Source: Rhabditoides inermis
Taxonomy: Eukaryota; Nematoda; Chromadorea; Rhabditida; Rhabditidae
Direction of reading: 5' to 3'
NCBI GenBank assembly: GCA_963966185.1
Contig: CAWZYM010000384.1
Coordinates: forward strand, 410,001 to 474,000
DNA: 64,000 bases
The notes beneath the pieces were generated by a model. The model searched no databases, was not told the DNA's origin, and was given only the letters and a program-made list of their open reading frames with translations. This document shows, piece by piece, positions 36,572 through 48,551 of the stretch (positions are counted from its first letter, which is position 1; every line of letters starts with the position of its first letter). The position numbers were made by a program, and so were the translations under genes.

Positions 36572-37589
36572 ATGAACCCCATCCGTGAGCAAGACAACAA
36601 CAACATGGTGGTGAGTACCGTACTCCTTATGTCTACCGTGATTTGTATCTACCGTATTCCTTATAGCCGCTCCGTCGTGGCGCCAAGATCACTCTTCCGC
36701 CGTCCCCGGCAGACCCGAGTGCACACAAGTCTATGCTGTCGCTGCGCAAGCGAGATAGGCCCCCGAGTCTCACCCTGCTAGAGTTGAAGCCTCGCGACAG
36801 GTACGCACGGGTCTGGGGGAGAATGTACTCATCCTCTGATCGCTCAGGTGTGACGGCGGGCCTCCGACGCCCACTCTCACTGCGCCTCCGCAGTCTCCTG
36901 TCGACCCTGTTCCCTTCCGATTCACACGCACCCGACCGTACTTCCAACACCATCTGCCAAAGGAGATGCTCAGTCTCAGGTATTGATCGGATTGGAAATC
37001 ATCTATTCATCCGTTCCGTAGTGGTACTGATGAAACCCAGTTTGGATAGGTTATCTATTTTTCGGCAACTGTTGATCATCGATTGATATTGATTGTTTGA
37101 GGTCGTCTGAGTTCTCTCCGCCTCACGTGCGCAGTCCTGTGTCTGGGTATGACTCTGAGCAGTCTCGGGCTGAGAGTGTGAGTGGATCGGAGCTCGGAGA
37201 CGACGAGATGATCTTCCACCACAAACTCAACAAGGTCAGTATGTTCATTACCTGTCAGGTTATAACTGGTAACTATTTCAGTTGCTGTGCGAACTTCTGC
37301 CTGTGTCTACGCACTGTGACCATTGTCTGTCGTTCGTGTGCAGTGTTCGTCAGATGCATGGCCAGCCCCTCCCCACTCGCCAAGACTCCGGAATCTGGAC
37401 CACCCACAACGCCACTGACACGTACGTTTCATAAGTGACGTCATAGAATAACGTGTTCTTTCTTGTAGGGCTGGTCGTGTGACTTGTCCCCGTCTGGCGG
37501 CTCGTGTGTGTGGAGTGTGCGGGGCGACTGGATCCAACGCCCACATCACCAACTACTGCCCCCGATCCCGCACCACCACCACCTTCTAG
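36572..37589 (+). CDS. nos: Nanos-type zinc-finger protein, copy B
   Basis: Six exons: 36572 to about 36612 (MNPIREQDNNNMV), 36667-36800, 36849-36990, 37102-37233, 37283-37421 and 37470-37589. They are joined by short introns, the last about 48 bases. The product is nearly the same as copy A, with small differences: Ile4 instead of Phe4, SSEFSPP instead of SSELSPP, and SNAHI instead of SDAHI in the second zinc knuckle. The knuckle spacing C-x2-C-x7-H-x4-C and the H-x10-C of the first module are kept, as is the long CDHC-to-His loop. No frameshift or stop was seen, so both copies look functional. The Asn in place of the usual Asp near the second knuckle histidine is the only change at a commonly conserved position. 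Confidence 0.75.
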
Positions 37590-37927
37590 CGAAAGCAGCC
37601 GCTCCATCCAATCTATTATATCAGAAACCCATTGCTTATACTAACCACAGTAGTGTATTTCTAACTTTTTCGAAGTAACTTTAAAAAAATGTTTATCGAT
37701 TATCATCGAATTTGTTAATCCTTTTTTGTCGCGTTACTCTTTGATTGTTATCGAAATGTCATTGTATATTCCGCAATCAGTGTTAATAATAAATATAGTG
37801 GGAATGGCGTGCGTACTTGATTCTGGACAAACGCAAAACTGCTCTGCAGGGACTAATGCGCTGTTGTAGCATACAATGTTCTCGGAGAGGTCTCGAATGG
37901 ATCGGAAGCCGATATAAGTATAGTGGT

Positions 37928-38316
37928 ATTATCTCTAGAAAAGTACATGCGTAATAGAAGGTGGTTTGTCTCGATCTAATTCAACAAAAGCGCATGCATA
38001 TTTTGAAATCACTTTCAAAATCATAACAAAATAATAGTAACACAAACCTGCTCTCGATAACGAATGTATTGCAGTGCCCAATGGTAAGACACGAACGACA
38101 ACGCAATGTATATATGTGTTGTCGTGTCTTGTTAAGAACTGCTATAAATACATATTTACGTGATAATACGTTAACAATCACGATTTGCGAGAGCAGGTTT
38201 GTGTTACTATTATTTTGTTATGATTTTGATAGTGATTTCAAAATATGCATGCGCTTTTGTTGAATTAGATCGAGACAAACCACCTTCTATTACGCATGTA
38301 CTTTTCTAGAGATAAT
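37928..38316. mobile_element. Foldback/MITE-like element with 129-bp inverted arms
   Basis: 37928-38056 and 38188-38316 are near-perfect inverted copies of equal length around a spacer of about 131 bp. The spacer contains a second, nested inverted repeat (AAGACACGAACGACAAC near 38087, and GTTGTCGTGTCTT near 38118). A further partial copy of the arm end follows at 38313-38340. No transposase frame and no clear target duplication were seen. Confidence 0.8.
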
Positions 38317-38504
38317 GCATGTGCTTTTGTTGAATTTCATGGAAATTCTTTATAATATATTTTAACAACTAATCGTACTGGAATATAATCAAAACTGAAT
38401 CAAGTTTTGAATTTAAATTCACAAAACTCGAAACACGTGATGAAACCAGTTTCATTTAATGTTCCGATGAATTATATATGTCATAATCAATCTAGCAAAA
38501 CAAA

Positions 38505-38580
38505 ATTCAATGGGAGGATTCGAACCCACGACACGTCCAGATCCTTGCATGCGCTCCCTATCCACTAGGCCATATGGCCC
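38505..38580 (-). other. tRNA-like module (probable SINE head or decayed tRNA)
   Basis: On the minus strand there is an A-box-like TGGCCTAGTGGATAGG and a B box GGGTTCGAATCC at normal tRNA spacing. The acceptor stem does not pair and the T stem has a mismatch, so a working tRNA is unlikely. Confidence 0.5.
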
Positions 38581-38817
38581 GCGGGATGGAAGCAGCGATA
38601 AGGCATGCTATGCACAAACGCATGCATATACGTATATTGGTGCATGTGAAACTCAATCACTATTAAAGTATGATATATGAATATGATATCATATTTTCAT
38701 AACATGGTCGTACCTACGTCCCCCGGCAACCGTAGGCTATGAGGCGCGCTTGGTTGCATACGCTTTAGACCGCGCCGCTTTGACTCTCCTCTGTGGCCTC
38801 CCGTGCGGCCGCAATAA

Positions 38818-38820
<3 letters not shown>

Positions 38821-38869
<49 letters not shown>

Positions 38870-38882
38870 ACACACACACACA

Positions 38883-38966
<84 letters not shown>
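38821..38966. repeat. (CA)n microsatellite
   Basis: About 146 bases of CA repeats with two GACA interruptions. It gives long false Cys-Val and Thr-His frames on the two strands. Confidence 0.98.
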
Positions 38967-38969
<3 letters not shown>

Positions 38970-39204
38970 GAAGCCACCTCGACCCCGAGCGCGCTATATC
39001 TCCTTTCAGAGACGAGATAGAAACTTGGACCAACTGAACAAATTGCCCGCCCAGGTGATACATAAACGTCTGTATAGTTCACAAGTATCTCACTATCACT
39101 CTTATAGGTGTATTCGATATCGATAGTGCGCAATTCTAGCGCGTAATGTGGTAGAGACAAACCCAAGCGGCGCTGCGCGCCGCTTGTAATTTCAAGGGAT
39201 GCAA

Positions 39205-39825
39205 CTCATGTAGTTATTATGTGGACCATTGCTCAATCAGATTCCAGCCTTGATACGTGATATCTCTTCGCTTCGAAACACTTCGGAATTGAAGACTTTC
39301 GAAGAAACCGCCTATTCAAGACGATCTACAGTCGCCGCGCTGACCGTTTTATTTTCGGGTAGTTGCGAGAATGTTTTCAATAGGAAGCTAATGGATGCCG
39401 CGCACTGTAGCTTCGGACGTAGACCGGCCAACGGCCACGCTATGCAATGTGAGGCTCGCATGTCCAAGAATTCACGTCTGATTATATAGAATATAGGTTG
39501 AAATTTTGTCAAAATGAAAACAACATTCCACAGGTTCTGATATTTCTGCCAAACATTCTCTCCAAATCTTCAGGTTCACAATTTGCGCGCAAGCGCGTTG
39601 CAACATAATTTATGCGAGTGGTGCGGGGATATTTGAACTGAAGAAAAGGCGAGAACTTTTAGTTTTTTTCCCAAATTAGTGTAACGACTATAGAAGCTCT
39701 TATTAACTTTAGTATAATGTTCAGACAAAAATACGAAACGTTGCGGGGCCTCCGAGCCCTAATCACATACATTCCAAATGCGCTCACGATGTTAGGCTCG
39801 GAAAAATCAAATCAATCAAATGTTT
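39205..39825 (+). mobile_element. Degenerate LINE ORF2 3' fragment (tentative)
   Basis: A frame at about 39217-39330 reads GPLLNQIPALIRDISSLRN then LKTF, like the conserved tail of non-LTR reverse transcriptase proteins (LWN-x-LP-x-x-IR-x-x-x-SL-x-x-FK-x-x-LK). The downstream sequence ends near 39805-39822 in an AAATCAAATCAATC tail-like run. No upstream reverse transcriptase is present, so this would be a 5'-truncated relic. Confidence 0.35.
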
Positions 39826-40227
39826 ATTCGGAATCGCAAACATGATCGCAAACTTTGTCAATACATTATTATAATCATTTATTAAGTATGTTAGAATAAT
39901 ACTGTTTATTTATTATATCATGTAAGTGTTGTGTTATCATGTAAATGTAAGTGTTCAGAATGCCGTGTTCCGTCTTAGATCTTGCACTTGCGCTAGCGAA
40001 CATCTCCTGAAAATCTGAATATTATTTAATCTAAATACTTTTCATAAACTTGAAATGAGAGTGGATATTTATTTGACTTAGAATATAAATATATTAAAGC
40101 TCTATTTCACTTGAACTAGTTTGACTTAATTTCCTTCGATCTATGTACATATCCGAACATTCCCATTCTATTTTTTTTCATTTTTCATTTTCGCCAACTG
40201 GTTTTGATAGGATTGGCGGAGACTATA
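39826..40227. other. AT-rich intergenic DNA
   Basis: I see no gene or clear repeat here, only AT-rich sequence downstream of the chemoreceptor stop. Confidence 0.6.
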
Positions 40228-40390
40228 TCATTTAACCCACTTGAGTATGTCTTTGGGTAAGTTGGAAGCCAGACTGGACATTGTGAAGGCATCCGAGGGA
40301 CGATCGAAGGTCGACTCGCCCGACGCAGCAGACAACGCGATGCCGCCCCTACGTAGTATGATGAAGCGCAAGAGCAGGTACCTGAATCAC

Positions 40391-40471
<81 letters not shown>

Positions 40472-42426
40472 CCTCTACCTCTCTTCCTCTCCCTCCCTCT
40501 CTTCATATTTCTAAGTTTCTAGCATCACAATAAAACTGATATTTGTTGCTCAAGTTTACCTCCAGAGAGCAGCTGCATAGAAGAGTATGATGAATGGATG
40601 GATGCATGCTGGGAGTGACATAAAGAGGGCGAGGTAAGCGGTAACGAACTGAAAGTTTATTGAAGGAACAGAGGAATACATTTAGAAGTAGCGAGGGAGA
40701 GGAAGAGAGAGAAACTTACAAAACAGTTCATTCCAACCATTGTACAAAACAGCACAGTAATCAGTGGAACAATGGATGCGTAAAGGACTACCACCTAAAT
40801 GATTGCTTTATGTTGATAGTTGCTGTTTCAAGTACCTGCACCGTCATGAGTCGATTCGTACGTTCCATCACACGCCGTGTTCTCGCAAGCATCAACTAGA
40901 ACAAAACTCAATTTCACGCACACGCACACGCACACGCACACGCACACGCACACGCACACGCACACGCACACGCACACGCACACGCACACGCACACGCACA
41001 CGCACACGCACACGCACACGCACATACCGAGTTGCAAGGACTCTCCGTTTTGCATCGTATAGTATGGCAGTGAGCAAAAGTGCAGTTCCTAAACCGGCAG
41101 CCAACGCAACTTGGCCATCGGCCTGGAATAAATTACTTCTTTTTCCACTATGCACTGAGAACCTCTTTCTATTTCTTCCTCCTCGCAGTGCGCGTTCTCT
41201 CTCTCTCTCTCCCTCTCTTAATTTCTCACTATCTGCTCACCGTCGAGAACCTCACATAGTAGAACACGTGACGTTCGATATCGATATCGGAGAATTTTGT
41301 GATATCAGATATCATGTCGGCATCATAAATCAAGGCAACAGACTGAAATGACAATCGCATCTCAGGGTGAGCTAGAAAATGGCATACGAATATACCTCGT
41401 CTTGTAGAGTGAACATGAGAGTGAATACTAGCGGTATGGCACACGATAGAACTGCTATACCACTTCCGTATGTCCAGGAGTGATAGCCGTTGCTATTCCT
41501 AAGAAAACCCAATTTATAAATAATAAATATTACTGCTGTGGCACCTTTTGTAAACAACTTTTCCCAGTTTTTCGAAACAACTTTTTCTAATAAGACTGCA
41601 GTAATGCCCGCCTCTGACAATTTCTCTCTCATGCGAGTGTCGCGGATAATCCGCCTTGTGAATATTTCCCAGATACTCACTTCGAGAGGAAGTGGGGGTG
41701 GCTAGCGCAGTGGATTTGCGCGCAGCTATCAAGCGGAAGGTCCCGGGTTCAATCCTCTCGGCGGCCAATGATGTACCGCTAGTCACGGTGGAGTGACGAC
41801 CACCCTCACAACTTTCGTGAGCCTCTAGTCAGAAGTCTGTGACGTCATCTGTTCCAAATTCATTACATTCATCGATGGACCCCTTGTAAGCAGCTAGCGA
41901 CTTGTACTCGAGAGCCTTAGGTCAGTCCCCTTATTGGCTAGGTCGACGGTTGTATAACTTGAATCTGCTGATAAACAAACTTTTGAAAGTAGCGATAGCT
42001 AAGGTGGTTCGCTTGCGCAATGTATGTTGACAGCCAGAGAGCGACGTATAGTCTCGGCAAATACTCAAATGTCTTGTTTACAAATTTAATTATGCTCAAC
42101 TTACAGTCGCATGCGCGGTATGACTTTCGGTTTCCGTGAAGACTAGAATCATAGTCGTGTTGATGCAGAGCAAAATCTAAGCAGTTTGTAAGTTCGTGTA
42201 AAACAAAGAAAAAACGCACCGGTTTTGTCATAGTTTCGATGAAAAGGAAACCGATGTCGATGAGGATAATAACAAGCAGGAAATGCTTGTATTTTCCGAT
42301 GATTCGCTCTTTGAAGCAGAGACAAATAGCGAAAAGGATAATGGCGGAGACTGTGAGGGAAAGAATGGATGTGATGTTAGTCACATCCCGAATCGTTTCA
42401 ATTGGGAAATCGACATCTTCCAGCAT
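40228..42426 (-). CDS. Seven-transmembrane chemoreceptor, nematode type
   Basis: Predicted G-protein-coupled receptor of the nematode chemosensory kind, acting in sensory-neuron membranes. Exon 1 (42426-42220, 69 residues) has an N-terminal NIT glycosylation site, TM1 (SILSLTVSAIILFAICLCF) and TM2 (YKHFLLVIILIDIGFLFIE). Following exons give ILLCINTTMILVF (TM3), LYVALWLSTYIAQ with a YRYF motif, YGSGIAVLSCAIPLVFTLMF, a helix in VALAAGLGTALLLTAILYD, the loop LMLARTRRVMERTNRLMTVQ, VVVLYASIVPLITVLF (TM6) and FVTAYLALFMSLPACIHPF (TM7), ending in a tail with LLLRFIILRR and a stop at 40228. The S/T-rich loop before a P-containing TM6 and the HPF in TM7 fit Str/Srd-like receptors. The exact family is uncertain. 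Introns carry a tRNA-like module, (CACACG)n and (CT)n. Confidence 0.75.
40396..40475. repeat. (CT)n microsatellite
   Basis: Two CT runs separated by a TGCT interruption, in the last chemoreceptor intron. Confidence 0.95.
40915..41024. repeat. (CACACG)n hexanucleotide array
   Basis: About 18 units of CACACG in a chemoreceptor intron. The frames it opens on both strands (Thr-Arg and Arg-Val repeats) are not genes. Confidence 0.97.
41696..41930 (+). mobile_element. tRNA-derived SINE-like element
   Basis: The A-box-like TGGCTAGCGCAGTGG at about 41700 and B box GGTTCAATCC at 41746 have tRNA spacing. They are followed by about 160 bases of unrelated body without an A tail. It lies in a chemoreceptor intron. 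The right border is a guess. Confidence 0.45.
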
Positions 42427-42479
42427 TCTAAAAATACTAAAATCAATAGAAAAATAGCATGAAAATGCCAGACACATCG

Positions 42480-44140
42480 TAGTTTACAATATCTCACGAT
42501 ACACAAAAATGTAGCGAAAGTCTGACGGTGTGGTGTAAAATACAAAAAATCCAGCGCAACGCTGCGAAAAAAGTACGAATTTGAGCAAGATTTCGATGTT
42601 TCGAAAAGTTAAGACATGAGTAGAGATTTATATTGTGAGTGTGAGTTATGCATGAAATTAGAGAATAGCAAGTTTGTTAATTTCAATTTTGTATTGGAAA
42701 AAATAAGTAGTTTATAATCCGCTGAGATGTTTTATTTATCAAATCCGCGACATATGTAAATAATGCATTTTACGATTTCCTAATCTACCAAGTGCGGATT
42801 CCGCAATGCTCTTCCACGTCTTAGGAAACGTTATCCTCTTCCCTCATCTCACAACCTTTTTTTATACTCACACACTGTTGCTCATATTCATATCAAAGCA
42901 TTCACTTCTCCACTTCACGCTTCACCTCGAGTCCCAGATCATATCTAATCAAAACAACAACAACAAAACAACAACAAGAGAATCACTTGTCACCGAGCTA
43001 ATAAGAAAAGTTACAGAAGCCGCGCGGACTACCCTATTCGTTTGAAACGCAAAAGACCGAAAGGCCATGGAATGAGTGAAAGATACATGCACACGCGCTT
43101 ACAGCTTATTCCGACCTGCATCCGTCAATAGACGGCTAAAGAGCGCGCACTACATTTCCTCTCACTAGTTTATACTCACTACCTTCATTCTCACTCCTTT
43201 CAAATCTGCTAAACTTTTCTTGATTGGCAATTGTTGCGCAGTATGCGTATAGTAGTTGTAGAAATAGTAGAAATTATCACGTTATTGACCTGAAAGGGAG
43301 GCGCAAAGTTGCATAGCAGAAGCAGAGTGTTCTGTATACATCCAGCATTTCATCGGAAAAGACTGCGGTAAACGCGGGCAGTTGACACGCATTTACAACG
43401 CGGTTTCCGAAAATGCAGGGAAGCGTGATGTACGTTATGTTTGAAAGCATTTCTATACAAAAAAAACATAAAACTTATTATAGAGAGAGAGCTGATCACT
43501 GAGGGCGGTCATGATTTTCGATTTATCCGAAGATCACAGTGTAGTTTCCATTGAAAAAGTATTCAACACAAGCTTCTCGCTTAGAAACGATGTGCTGCCG
43601 TTCTACTGAGTGAGATGGTCTTTTTTTTAAATTTGGCCTAGCCCGGCTCCTCAACAACCCGATACCTAAGGAATACGACCATCTCAAGGTATGTCCACAT
43701 TTCGTGTATTGGTTTATGATTTATCAATTGGTTATGACTTTTCCAGAACACCTACCTCCAAAGTAGAAGGGACTTTTCAAGCGATACTCCGACAAGATTT
43801 TTTTTTGCGGTTTTACAGTAGTGTTTTACCGTGCATGGTGTGAAATACGTTCAAAATGACGTTCGCCGAATCGGAGCAGCTGATTTGTACTTTTCTTCAT
43901 TTTTCTTTATATTATATTTGTTATTTCTGTTAGAATTTTATATATCAACATATTCCCCGTTGCTTGTTCTCATCCGCAAATTGCTTGAATCAATAATGAA
44001 AACGTTGTCTGATCGTCAACCTTTCTCTCTTATCATCTATCTGCATTTTTTTTCATCTTGATTAGTTTTTTCTAATGTCCACAATTGTATCGTTCTTTTA
44101 TTATGTGCGAACTATACATCTAGTACTACGCGAACGATTA
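42480..44140. other. Intergenic interval with possible small plus-strand exons
   Basis: Mostly featureless AT-rich DNA. At 43644-43689 an acceptor-flanked stretch encodes RLLNNPIPKEYDHLK, followed by GTATGT. At 43747-43820 a TTTTCCAG acceptor leads into NTYLQSRRDFSSDTP and a stop. The join is in phase, but I could not build a convincing start, so no gene is called. Confidence 0.3.
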
Positions 44141-44325
44141 TGTTAATCTCCGCGGATCACTACCGCCGACAATATCCTCCCTCCTTCTGCGTGAGTCGGG
44201 CTACTGCTTCGCCAAGTCTCATACACATTCGCGTCCATGTATTCCCTTCCATGCACATTCGTCGACCCTGTCAGGTCGCGTGCGGCTCTCGTGGAGCAGA
44301 GGGAGCAGCGCCGCCGTCGCCGACC

Positions 44326-47300
44326 ATGGCCTCCGTCCTCTCGTCCTTCTTCGCCAGGGATCCCAAGGTTCGTGCATGTCTACCCTTGTGTTTATTACAT
44401 TCGTCACGAAACATCTGTACGTCCCTAATGATCGAGCAGAAAAAAAGTGAATGAACAGTATTTATAATATTCCGCACTGGCTTGTTGCAGGCGCAGTTCG
44501 GGTGGGACATCCCCGCCTCTCCCACCGCCACCATAGATGGCGTCCACTGCGGCGACACGTTCAAGAAGGTCGGCTCGTTTGCCTCGCATTAGCCATCTCA
44601 AACAATCACAATTGATTTATTGACTTATCAAATGAAATATACGAACTTTCGTTAAAAAATAGTGCAACGTGAACCACTCAGAGCCCTTTATTTCTCTTGA
44701 ATCTGGTGATCCCTTTTACCAATTGGTTGCAGTCGGACCCGTCCGAGAAGGGCACCATGTTCTGGTGCAGCGGGGACGTGTCGTCTCTGCGCAAGCAGGC
44801 ACAGAAGCTGCGCACCATGCGCCACCCGGGAGTCCTCACCTATGTCGACAGCGTCGAGGTGGGCGGATTTATTAAATGATTGATAGCTATATTAGTTGAT
44901 GTATGTGAACGAGGCTGAAATACTATTACAAAACGGGTAATATGTGTTTCGTCCTAATCCTCCTCTCGCATGTATTGTATTGTTTTTCATCACGTGTTAA
45001 CAATGAATCTGTATGAGTTATGTAAATTGTCATTGTGACTGTCTCTAGGTGGACTCGTCGCTGTATCTGGTGACGGAGCCGTGCGTTCCCCTCTCCACCT
45101 ACATCCAGACTGCCCAGGCCACTCCCCAGCAGAGAGAGGCACTCGTCGCGTGGGGAGTATACCATGTCATGGTAAGTGGGTCGTTTGTTTGCAACAATGC
45201 TATATTCATTTTCACCCGCATCCCGTTTCAGTCGACGCTGAAGTTCCTGCACGAGGCGTCCCTCTCGCACGAGTCTATTCGACGGTCGGTGTTCGTCACA
45301 CCGGCAGGAGACTGGAAGATCGCCAAGCTCGAGGACACGGCCGCATTCAGGTGAACCCATTGCCCTATCTTTCCTTCTCCTTCTCTCTGTTCTCCTCATT
45401 GTACAAAGTGTGGGGATGATATGATTACATATCTTATTCGATTTCAGCTCGCCGCGCACCGACCTCAACCAGCTTGGTATTGTCATGTGGGAGGTGAGGG
45501 GAGAGAGGGCGATAGCAGAGGGAAAGAAGAGGGAGGAGAAGGGTAGGAATAGATACGACAGTGTCTCTAGGTGTTCAACGGTTTCGACTCCTCGGTCGAC
45601 CGCCCGCAGCCGCCCGGCAAGATTCCCCACAGAATGCACGACCTCTACAAGAAGGTGTGTTTCTTCGTTGTCGTTGTTTCTTCTGATGTAATGCGTATTG
45701 TTGTCCAGATCGCCTCGCCGGCGGCCGCGCGTCTCACTGTGGCCGATATCATTCGAGGTGAGTGGGGATTGGTTTGTGTGTTACCGATTAATCGATGTAT
45801 TGATTGGTTGCAGACAACCGCTCGACTGGTGGCTTGTTCAAGAACAAGTTTGTCGACATGCTGCTCTTTCTCGAGGAGTTTCAGCTCAAGGAGGTGGGAG
45901 GAAGAAAGGGGGGAAGAGAGATACACGAAAAATTCGATGTTTTGTGTGGACAAAACAAATAATTGAATGATTATGTCGTACTATGATTTGGAAATGAATT
46001 GGAAGGTTGGCGAAATTGAGAAATTGAGATGATCGTCATATAAATCAATTCAAATGCAAAACAATAATCCGTTGCAGCCGTCTGAGAAGCAGTCGTTCTT
46101 CGTCTCTCTCCGCGAGTGCCTCGATCTATTCCCCGCCGACGTCGCCAAGTACAAGCTCCTACCCAAGCTCATCATGGTACGTGCCGCGTGTGCTTTGTGC
46201 TTTGATTGTTTAGAAACCATGTGTTCTGGTGCTTAGAGCGTTCCATCACGTGTTCTAGGCGTACGAGTACGGCGACGCGGGTCCGAACATTCTGGTGCCC
46301 ATGTTCAAGCTGGGCAAGCTGTTGGATGAGGACGAGTACCAGAGGTGAGCGTGCGCGATGAGACTACATTTACTACAGTAGTACATCTTTTCTAATGTCT
46401 GATAACCACAGTGCTCGATCACGTAATGAGAGGAATACACAAGTATGTCATGATCCATTTCATTCTAGGCGCATCGTTCCGTGTCTGGTGAAGCTGTTCT
46501 CGTCCCCCGACCGCACGACTCGCGTCAAGCTGCTGGAGAAGATCGACGAGTTCGCACCCCATCTCACCACCCAAGTCGTCAACGAGAAGATCTATGGGTA
46601 CGTGCTTGGATCGATGGTGGTATTGATTGATTAATTTATTGGCTATTGATTGAACCGTGGGCAGGTAGCGTGTTGACTGTTTGCTTTGATTATTAACATT
46701 GATATTTGAAATTACATGTATCGTGTTGTGTGTTGTGCGACAGAGATATCACGTGCTTCTATTTCGATTGCTTCTGGTGCGACGATTTTCACTGTAATCT
46801 TTTCATTATAGTTTTGTTTGGTGATTAGACTAAACATTGACGTGTTTACTTGCAGCAACCTCGCCACTGGCTTCCTCGATTCGTCGCCTGCCGTCCGAGA
46901 GTCGACGGTCAAGGTAAGAAGAGAATACTATCTTATTCATTGTTCTTTACAATTTTATAGATATGTCTTTTACACTCTCTCTCTCTCTCTCTCTCTTCGT
47001 TCTAATCCTCATTCGTTTAGGCAATGGTGTCCCTTGCGGAGAAGCTGAACACGCACAACCTCAACCAGGACCTCATGAAGTACCTCGCCAAGCTGCAGGG
47101 TGAGTGAGGGGGGGAGAAGGAGAGAGGAAGAGGGGGATAGCGATGTAGTCACTACTATCGAGAACAAAAAAAATATGAAGAGAGAGAAGTTTGGAAGAGA
47201 AACGAGATAGAGAGAGAGAGAGCGATACTTGTGTTAGGGACGGACGAGCACGGCGGCATCCGCACCAACACGACCATCTGCCTGGGCAAGATCGGCTGCT

Positions 47301-48429
47301 GGCTGGAGCCGGGCGGCAGACAGAGGATCCTCCTCGGAGCCTTCACCAGGGGAGTCAAGGTCGGTGACCGGACGGGTTCCGAAGGGGGTGGTGACTAGTG
47401 ACTGGTGTTTTTACTGGTGACTGGCGCCGAGCTTGGTGCTTTGATACTGATGGAATGTGGTTTGAGGACCCGTTCCCGCCGGCGCGTCTCTCAGCTGTGC
47501 TCGCCCTGTCCGCCACTCAGCAGTTCTACTCACTCGTCGAGGTACGATCATCCTCTTTTTTCTCATTCTCTCCTTTTCTACCTCTATCCTTCTTCACCTC
47601 TCCCCCCTTGGATTGGAATGGAATGAAACTTGTTCATTTAGGTGGCGAATCGCGTTCTTCCAGCGCTCAGCCCGCTCACATGTGATCCTGAGAAACAGGT
47701 ATGATACTAAACAGGGGTGCTGTAAGTCTGTAGGGTGCTGGGTACTTAGGATCTAGGTTAGGTTGAGGAGAAGAATGGAAGGAGGGATATAATAGCGGTT
47801 TTGAACATGGGCATTAGAAATTGTGATGTACTTTTTCCAGGTTCGCGACCAGGCGTTCAAGGCGCTGCGCGGTTTCCTCGATAAGCTCGAGAAGGTGCGG
47901 TTTTTATTTTATATTTGTCAGAAGTTATCTTGTCTCACAATCCTGAACACAGGAACAACCTATAGTGGGCCCGCGAAAGAGTTCCACTCTTTTCACGAGA
48001 GAAATTAGGGTTGTTAGACAAATAAGAACCCATTGGATGATGTTTTCAATTTGACAAAATTTTGCCTGATACCCAAGATCGAACCCACGAATCGCTGCTT
48101 GCTAAGCGAAAGCGTTACCTTACCACTCCTCTCACATGGTCATGTGAGAGGATCAGCGAACTAGAGATATGAACGCCTAGGAAAATATGCACTGCATTTC
48201 GTTCAGTATACTGTATGTTCAGAAACCCCACGATAATGTTTTCAAAAATCCTGAGCTAGTAAGTGCGAGCCTATTATATAGTTGTGCGAGCCTATTATAA
48301 CTGCCTGCTGCAACACAATCCATTTGTTTGAGGCGAGCGAGAACCCGGAGTGCATTCCGGAGCTGGAGGCGCAGGTGAAGGCCGGCGGACGGGGGCTGCT
48401 GAGTGGGGACAAGGTGGGGAGGGAGGGAG

Positions 48430-48467
<38 letters not shown>

Positions 48468-48497
48468 AAGAGAGAAAGAGAGAAAGAGAGAGAGAGG

Positions 48498-48551
<54 letters not shown>

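Larger units (their letters stand above)
36206..37777 (+). repeat. Inverted duplicate block B (nanos copy B plus flanks)
   Basis: Counterpart of 4398-5917 in opposite orientation, about 30 kb away. See block A for the borders. Confidence 0.9.

Noticed and set aside
38505..38580. Functional tRNA gene
   Set aside because: The acceptor stem does not pair and the T stem is mismatched, despite good A and B boxes.
38697..39166. Cys-Val and Thr-His repeat proteins
   Set aside because: Translations of the (CA)n array.
40803..41351. 182-codon plus-strand frame
   Set aside because: It crosses the (CACACG)n array and lies antisense to well-phased chemoreceptor exons.
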